Source of the DNA: a virus | IMG/VR virus record: IMGVR_UViG_3300042924_006323 | Coordinates: 1 to 27,638 of that record | Direction: 5' to 3' (one strand) | DNA length: 27,638 nucleotides | Shown: positions 24,458-27,638 of the stretch, in pieces | Layout: each line of letters begins with the position of its first letter | Position numbering within the stretch: the first letter of the stretch is position 1 | Notes under the pieces: model-generated | Databases searched by the model: none | What the model was told of the DNA's origin: nothing | Seen by the model: the letters and a program-made list of their open reading frames with translations, nothing else | Translations under genes and position numbers: made by a program

Positions 24458-24558
24458 CAACTATGAGCCCCGATAGGCCGTGCTGACTTCCGACAGAGAG
24501 CATGACAGAATGTTCTGTCAGTGACCATGACAGTAGGAGAACGGGGCTTCAGCTGGAT

Positions 24559-24574
24559 TGTTCCACGTGGAACA
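24559..24574. other. parS: parS-like palindrome, copy 1
   Basis: TGTTCCACGTGGAACA, a perfect 16-bp palindrome matching the bacterial ParB-binding parS type (known variants centre on CACGTG with GTTYCACGTGRAAC). It sits between the separator repeat and the promoter at 24581. Confidence 0.7.
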
Positions 24575-24580
24575 TCCGGG

Positions 24581-24611
24581 GTGTAGCATGGCATGGGCGA
24601 CTTGATACAAT
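24581..24611 (+). promoter_or_regulatory. 31-bp array promoter P25 (gene 24618)
   Basis: GTGTAGCATG, ATGGGCGA, -10 TACAAT; 6 bp after a parS-like site; leaderless. Confidence 0.8.
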
Positions 24612-24617
24612 GATGGC

Positions 24618-24899
24618 ATGACAGCGACACCGCTTCAGACGGTCGGGGTTCAGACCGTCGCCCACTTTGAGTGGGAAATCGCGAACCGCCGGAACACCAT
24701 CGTCACGATGGCCAAGGCAATCGAAGGCTACGCGCTGTGCGCCCAATCGGAGGAGGTCTGCCCGACCGCCTACGAGACGGCCCACTACGCCCGAATCATC
24801 GCCCAAGAGGCCCGACAGATGGCGGCCTTTGCCGATCAGATCAGCGGCCTCATGGAGGGCCTTGAGGCGCTCAAAAAGATGGTGGATTTCATCAACTAG
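24618..24899 (+). CDS. Hypothetical 93-aa helical protein between two parS-like sites, leaderless
   Basis: TACAAT, 6 nt, ATGACAGCGACACCG. MTATPLQTVGVQTVAHFEWEIANRRNTIVTMAKAIEGYALCAQSEEVCPTAYETAHYARIIAQEARQMAAFADQISGLMEGLEALKKMVDFIN. All-helical, with no ParB or HTH signature. Its location between parS copies might be incidental. Confidence 0.7.
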   Translation: MTATPLQTVGVQTVAHFEWEIANRRNTIVTMAKAIEGYALCAQSEEVCPTAYETAHYARIIAQEARQMAAFADQISGLMEGLEALKKMVDFIN

Positions 24900-24965
24900 G
24901 CCCGGCCCGGCCCGGCCCACTCGGGTCGGGTCGGGAAGCCCGGCCCACTTGCCGAGAGCGAACTC

Positions 24966-25007
24966 GGTATGTTTTCGGGAAACGTACTGTCACATACCCT
25001 GACAAAA
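24966..25007 (+). repeat. Direct repeat with internal stems, copy 1
   Basis: GGTATGT (24966-24972) pairs with ACATACC (24992-24998), and TGTCA with TGACA lies inside. A 23-base segment ending CATACCCTGACAAAA (24985-25007) is identical to 25727-25749. Confidence 0.6.
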
Positions 25008-25043
25008 CATCAGGGAAGTGGGGGGACGGGGCTTAGGCGCGAA

Positions 25044-25059
25044 TGTTCCACGTGGAACA
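25044..25059. other. parS: parS-like palindrome, copy 2
   Basis: TGTTCCACGTGGAACA again, perfect, 485 bp from copy 1 and in the same position relative to the following promoter (25066). Confidence 0.7.
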
Positions 25060-25065
25060 CTGCCG

Positions 25066-25096
25066 GTGTAGCATGACCTAGCCGGCTTGATACAAT
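25066..25096 (+). promoter_or_regulatory. 31-bp array promoter P26 (genes 25120, 25335)
   Basis: GTGTAGCATG, CCTAGCCGG, -10 TACAAT; 6 bp after a parS-like site. Confidence 0.8.
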
Positions 25097-25119
25097 GACA
25101 GCAAGAGAAAGGGGGCCTT

Positions 25120-25335
25120 ATGGAAAGGCCGGAGTACCACTATCAGATCACGGTGAACGTGGCCGGATGGGTCGACGGAGACGACCCAGAGCAAGTGCTC
25201 GAAGAGGTCATGGGGCGCTTCCTCATGAAGACGCGAGAGACCCCGTGGCTCAAGAGCGTCATGGAGGTTGGCATCACGCAACGGAACCGAGGCTACGTGG
25301 CCTCGCACACGGGCAGTAGAGTGGAGGTGGGGTGA
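25120..25335 (+). CDS. Hypothetical 71-aa protein
   Basis: Leader ACAGCAAGAGAAAGGGGGCCTT before ATG 25120. MERPEYHYQITVNVAGWVDGDDPEQVLEEVMGRFLMKTRETPWLKSVMEVGITQRNRGYVASHTGSRVEVG: a ferredoxin-like beta-alpha-beta pattern. Stop overlaps next start (TGATG). Confidence 0.7.
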   Translation: MERPEYHYQITVNVAGWVDGDDPEQVLEEVMGRFLMKTRETPWLKSVMEVGITQRNRGYVASHTGSRVEVG

Positions 25336-25634
25336 TGAGCGGCGCCCAAGAGGCCGAGCGACTCAAGCAGGCCGAGCGGTGGCTGGACACCATCAGCGGC
25401 GCGGCCTTCAGGATTCACCACGAGGCCAGCGTCATCATGGAGATGGTGGCCGACGACTCGCTGTGGTCGGTCTGCGACTGGCCCGAGATGGCCGACAGGA
25501 TGGCGGCCCTGCAGGCCGACTATCTCGCCCTCCAGACGGCCCTCTGGCACGCTCAGCACGGCCCGCGCTATTGGGCTGAGTCAGACGCACGAGAGGCCAT
25601 GCGGCGTTCCATTGGCCTGAACGATCCGGCCTGA
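25335..25634 (+). CDS. Hypothetical 99-aa helical protein
   Basis: MSGAQEAERLKQAERWLDTISGAAFRIHHEASVIMEMVADDSLWSVCDWPEMADRMAALQADYLALQTALWHAQHGPRYWAESDAREAMRRSIG. All-helical with a conserved-looking DWPEMADRMAALQADYL. Coupled to the previous gene. GC-rich codon use. Confidence 0.7.
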   Translation: MSGAQEAERLKQAERWLDTISGAAFRIHHEASVIMEMVADDSLWSVCDWPEMADRMAALQADYLALQTALWHAQHGPRYWAESDAREAMRRSIGLNDPA

Positions 25635-25647
25635 CCCGACACAACGA

Positions 25648-25678
25648 CCCCGGCCCGGCCCACCAAGTCGGGCCGGGG
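25648..25678 (+). terminator. Strong GC hairpin after 25335-25634
   Basis: CCCCGGCCCG (25648-25657) and CGGGCCGGGG (25669-25678), a perfect 10-bp stem. No T-tract follows. Confidence 0.55.
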
Positions 25679-25706
25679 ACACGGGCCGGGTTAGGGATGA
25701 GGGACA

Positions 25707-25749
25707 GGTATGTTTCCCCGATAACATACTGTCACATACCCTGACAAAA
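25707..25749 (+). repeat. Direct repeat with internal stems, copy 2
   Basis: GGTATGT (25707-25713) with ACATACC (25734-25740); the last 23 bases (25727-25749) equal 24985-25007. Confidence 0.6.
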
Positions 25750-25924
25750 GATGGGTCAGTGGCAAGACGTAGCCCCGGTCATTCGTCTCATGTGCCCAAT
25801 GGCATTGGGTTTCTCTAGGTTTTAGTACTAAACGTGATTTATTCTCAATACATGGGCATTTTCTTCATCGCAATCGCATCTCTGGCAATACCAAGAAAGT
25901 AGTCATACGGGGCTTCAGCTCGAG
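25750..25924. other. AT-rich intergenic island inside a separator inverted repeat
   Basis: About 140 bases of distinctly AT-rich DNA lie between AGCCCCG (about 25771) and CGGGGCT (about 25909). It contains CCCAAT/ATTGGG and the palindrome TTTAGTACTAAA. A tiny open frame (ATG 25852, MGIFFIAIASLAIPRK) is hydrophobic but has no ribosome site and is not called as a gene. Confidence 0.4.
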
Positions 25925-25955
25925 CTGTAGCATGCCGTAGGTCATTTGGTATAAT
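25925..25955 (+). promoter_or_regulatory. 31-bp array promoter P27 (genes 25963-26638)
   Basis: CTGTAGCATG, GTAGGTCA, -10 TATAAT; 7 nt to ATG; last array promoter in the window. Confidence 0.8.
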
Positions 25956-25962
25956 CATCTAC

Positions 25963-26235
25963 ATGACAGACGGCCCCATAGACAGGTTCAAGGCCACGAG
26001 ACAGCGCTCTACAGCCATACGAAAGGCAGAACGTCTTCGCCTTCATGGCTCTACAGCGACACAGGCTGAGAAGATTGCCGAGAAAGGCGAGAAGTTCATT
26101 TGCAGAGACTGCCGTGAATGGCATCCTCGCTCGGAGTTTGAGTACGTCTATAACGACGAGACCAAACTTGCGAGTCGTTGCTCTGTCTGTCGTGAGGTCA
26201 AGCGAATCCTCAACAGTAAAAAGTGGAAAAAATGA
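25963..26235 (+). CDS. Zinc-ribbon protein with basic N-terminus, 90 aa, leaderless
   Basis: TATAAT, 7 nt, ATG 25963. Basic N-terminal half (KATRQRSTAIRKAERLRLHGSTATQAEKIAEK), then FICRDCREWHPRSEFEYVYNDETKLASRCSVCREVKRI: two CxxC pairs spaced as in small treble-clef domains preceding phage HNH/endonuclease-VII-like enzymes, but no nuclease residues follow. Coupled by ATGA to the next gene. Confidence 0.75.
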   Translation: MTDGPIDRFKATRQRSTAIRKAERLRLHGSTATQAEKIAEKGEKFICRDCREWHPRSEFEYVYNDETKLASRCSVCREVKRILNSKKWKK

Positions 26236-26627
26236 ATCACGCACGGTGTTCCGCCTGCGGAGAGCAACACATTTGCACTCAGCAAAACATTTACCCCGAC
26301 AACGGTCTCGTCCTTCCATATGAGACCTTCGGCTACTACGGAGGATTCAGCGACTCAATGCGAGTCCTCTTGGGGCAGCAACGCTCTAGCGAGTGGATTC
26401 TTTGTCACGATTGCGTGGTGAAGTTCCTTCGCACCTTTCCTGCATTGGCAGAGTCGTTCGGCAAGGGGCATCACCCGTGTAGCGACGACACCCCGTGTTG
26501 CGAGTTCGCGTGGAGAGGCACAGAGAACTTTGCCAAGAGGCACGGAGAGATGATTGTCAGAACACAGACCGCAGTCAGAAACGACGACGGAATCTTGTGG
26601 TGGCAAGATGACGCCCCAGAGGCGTAG
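26232..26627 (+). CDS. Cys/His-rich 131-aa protein
   Basis: Start ATG 26232 (ATGA overlap) rather than the in-frame GTG at 26223. MNHARCSACGEQHICTQQNIYP..., WILCHDCVVKFLRTFP..., PCSDDTPCCEF... give three Cys clusters, probably zinc-binding. No catalytic motif recognised. Co-transcribed with 25963. Confidence 0.7.
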   Translation: MNHARCSACGEQHICTQQNIYPDNGLVLPYETFGYYGGFSDSMRVLLGQQRSSEWILCHDCVVKFLRTFPALAESFGKGHHPCSDDTPCCEFAWRGTENFAKRHGEMIVRTQTAVRNDDGILWWQDDAPEA

Positions 26628-26637
26628 TATCGCTCAG

Positions 26638-26868
26638 ATGAACGCAACAAACGACAGCGACTTTCTGTACGAGCACTTCACGAAGATTGTCAATGAGACG
26701 CTTCCGAAAGACTCAGGGATTCGCTACGGACAGCACTACTTCAATGTTCTCAACGTAGTACGACCCGACATAGCGAATGAGATTAGGGGAACGAAGCTAG
26801 ACCCGTTTCACCGAGACAGCGTGTCACCGGAGGTGGAGTCATTCGTAGCGCGTTCGTGGAGCCACTGA
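26638..26868 (+). CDS. Hypothetical 76-aa protein, last of the plus-strand array
   Basis: MNATNDSDFLYEHFTKIVNETLPKDSGIRYGQHYFNVLNVVRPDIANEIRGTKLDPFHRDSVSPEVESFVARSWSH. The 'FL..F...RYGQ..FN.L....P..a' pattern resembles small phage proteins of unknown function. ATG 26638 chosen; ATG 26608, inside the previous gene and nearer a G-rich site, is possible. Its 3' end overlaps the convergent gene at 26808 by 61 bp. Confidence 0.6.
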   Translation: MNATNDSDFLYEHFTKIVNETLPKDSGIRYGQHYFNVLNVVRPDIANEIRGTKLDPFHRDSVSPEVESFVARSWSH

Positions 26869-27011
26869 CACAAGGGGCAGGTCACCTCGTCTAGGCGAGT
26901 TGAGACCTCAGATTCCCTTTTCAGAATGTCGCCACAAAGCGAGATGGTAGACACTCTGAGCGTTCTGCCCTCGCCCGTGAACGTGTCTTTGCAATAGAGA
27001 TGGACTGTCAT
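26808..27011 (-). CDS. Hypothetical 67-aa protein with CPLC motif, leaderless
   Basis: MTVHLYCKDTFTGEGRTLRVSTISLCGDILKRESEVSTRLDEVTCPLCQWLHERATNDSTSGDTLSR. Cysteines at 7, 26 and CPLC suggest a zinc site. TATAAT (27018-27023 on the minus strand) ends 6 nt before ATG, so it is leaderless, but its promoter lacks the 31-bp motif. Confidence 0.6.
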   Translation of the reverse strand: MTVHLYCKDTFTGEGRTLRVSTISLCGDILKRESEVSTRLDEVTCPLCQWLHERATNDSTSGDTLSR

Positions 27012-27017
27012 GGGGCG

Positions 27018-27023
27018 ATTATA
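27018..27023 (-). promoter_or_regulatory. TATAAT box of a leaderless gene without the 31-bp motif
   Basis: Minus-strand GGTATAAT, 6 nt, ATG 27011. No TAGCATG or CTAGGCG element lies upstream, marking a change of promoter type at the right edge. Confidence 0.5.
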
Positions 27024-27024
27024 C

Positions 27025-27312
27025 CTACTCAGAAGCGGGGCTCCGGTTAGCTCTTGGTGGGTTTTGCGACACCCATATCAAGTGACGAAAGCCCATGACC
27101 TGCGAGGCGAAAAGTGGGTCTACGTCTATCACTCCGTCAAAGAGTGACATTGTTACCGTTTCACCCGTCTCGTGGTTTTCTATGTCTGCCATGACAGGCC
27201 CCTTGGCGGGAGACGCGAGCAATGACGACAGCATTCGGTAAGCCCCATGCGCGGCCTCAAATGCGTCGCCATGCTCTGCGTCAATGCGAATCGTGACGGT
27301 GTACTTCGTCAC
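27025..27312 (-). CDS. Hypothetical 95-aa protein
   Basis: GTG start overlapping the upstream stop (GTGA). MTKYTVTIRIDAEHGDAFEAAHGAYRMLSSLLASPAKGPVMADIENHETGETVTMSLFDGVIDVDPLF...: a ferredoxin-like beta-alpha-beta start. Not recognised. Confidence 0.65.
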   Translation of the reverse strand: MTKYTVTIRIDAEHGDAFEAAHGAYRMLSSLLASPAKGPVMADIENHETGETVTMSLFDGVIDVDPLFASQVMGFRHLIWVSQNPPRANRSPASE

Positions 27313-27638
27313 TTTTTGCGTCTCGTTTTCTTTTGTGGCGGAAACTCTTTTTTGAGCGTGTCGTCAGAGAGTGACTCACCGATGATGAGTGTTGTCTCGT
27401 GTTTGATGATCGCGTCTGACACGATCTCTAACCCGCGCTCAGACTCGCGCAGTGCTCGTCTATTTATGCGATGACCTCGCTCGCTCATGTCGTGAGCAAG
27501 TGACACGTCACGAAATAGACATTCCTCAATCCTCTTCAGAATGGAGAGTGGCACCACAAGCTTTAGTGATGGCTCTTCATACCTCAAGAACTCAGAACCT
27601 CTCCGCCTCGTGTCCCATTGGACTTGCCGAGATAGCCA
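27309..27638 (-). CDS. Hypothetical protein, probably partial (enters from right edge)
   Basis: The frame is open to the window edge (109 codons here). The only internal start near 27587 is a TTG with no clear ribosome site, and the upstream in-frame sequence (QWDTRRRGSEFLRYEEPSLKL) reads like real protein, so I treat the gene as continuing beyond the window. The C-terminus is very basic (PPQKKTRRKK). Family unknown. Confidence 0.55.
   Translation of the reverse strand, partial: WLSRQVQWDTRRRGSEFLRYEEPSLKLVVPLSILKRIEECLFRDVSLAHDMSERGHRINRRALRESERGLEIVSDAIIKHETTLIIGESLSDDTLKKEFPPQKKTRRKK

Larger units (their letters stand above)
12379..25917. repeat. Family of AGCCCCG...CGGGGCT separator inverted repeats
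   Basis: An AGCCCCG arm and a CGGGGCT arm, with 10-140 variable bases between them, recur just before most plus-strand promoters: about 12379-12409, 12890-12910, 13464-13508 (reversed), 14910-14946 (reversed), 15569-15631, 17740-17773, 19472-19507 (reversed), 20010-20043, 20804-20834, 21570-21600, 22699-22729, 23095-23136, 23702-23760 (reversed), 24464-24548, 25771-25915. CGGGGCTTCAGCTCGAG follows in several. They probably act as terminators or insulators between units; most lack T-tracts. Confidence 0.6.

Noticed and set aside
24508-24525. LexA/SOS box
   Set aside because: TGACAGAATGTTCTGTCA does not match the actinobacterial SOS box type (TCGAAC...GTTCGA); kept only as an unexplained inverted repeat.
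12379-25917. Integron attC sites or a CRISPR array as explanation of the regularly spaced repeats
   Set aside because: Spacing is gene-sized, repeats contain promoters and GC stems, no integrase or cas genes and no RYYYAAC-type core sites are seen.

Overview
The window looks like part of an actinobacterial phage or phage-plasmid genome; I infer this and have not matched it to a named genome. The signs are about 60 small, tightly packed genes, phage-type replication proteins at the left edge, many short zinc-knuckle and acidic proteins of the kind seen in actinophage early regions, moderately high GC, and leaderless genes that start about 6 nt after a TATAAT box. There are no structural, lysis or integrase genes, no tRNA or rRNA, and no CRISPR array.

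Layout. (1) 1-3003, minus strand: replication and early block with a helicase-loader-like protein (cut by the left edge), a protein resembling the C-terminal domain of phage replication initiators, a small membrane protein and an Nmad1/DUF1599-like protein. This block uses ordinary TTGACA-type promoters, palindromic operators and GC-rich hairpins. (2) 3132-3527, plus strand: a lone helicase-associated-domain plus HTH protein. (3) 3675-12205, minus strand: small ORFs, a MoxR-type AAA+ ATPase coupled to a HExxH/AT-hook/VWA protein, a winged-helix protein, a translationally coupled run of small genes, an Api92-like protein, a DUF4314 protein and a ParA-like ATPase. (4) About 12.25-12.45 kb: divergent switch with four DnaA-box-like sequences in a nested palindrome, the best origin candidate. 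(5) 12458-26868, plus strand (one exception, 22350-22610): about 35 small genes, most as single-gene transcription units. (6) 26808-27638: minus-strand genes entering from the right edge.

The most unusual property is the gene-expression architecture of parts 3-5. I count 36 copies of one exactly 31-bp promoter (GTGTAGCATG, then CTAGGCGA, then TATAAT at the end), 27 on plus and 9 on minus, with invariant spacing. Many plus-strand genes are leaderless. A second motif, ACAGCGACA, follows the promoter whether it is untranslated or coding, and when coding it is read in two frames. Most units are separated by an AGCCCCG...CGGGGCT inverted repeat just before the next promoter. Two promoters drive no ORF and instead precede strongly self-complementary stretches: a candidate ncRNA of about 210 nt (12658-12870, plus) and one of about 95 nt (18772-18867, minus).

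Other system-level signals are a 16-bp repeat (CTCTTCCGCCACCGTC), ten copies all on the same strand; two perfect parS-like palindromes at 24559 and 25044; and DnaA-box hairpins at 19526 and 19969. Together with the ParA-like gene they suggest an extrachromosomally maintained replicon, although no ParB gene is recognisable here.
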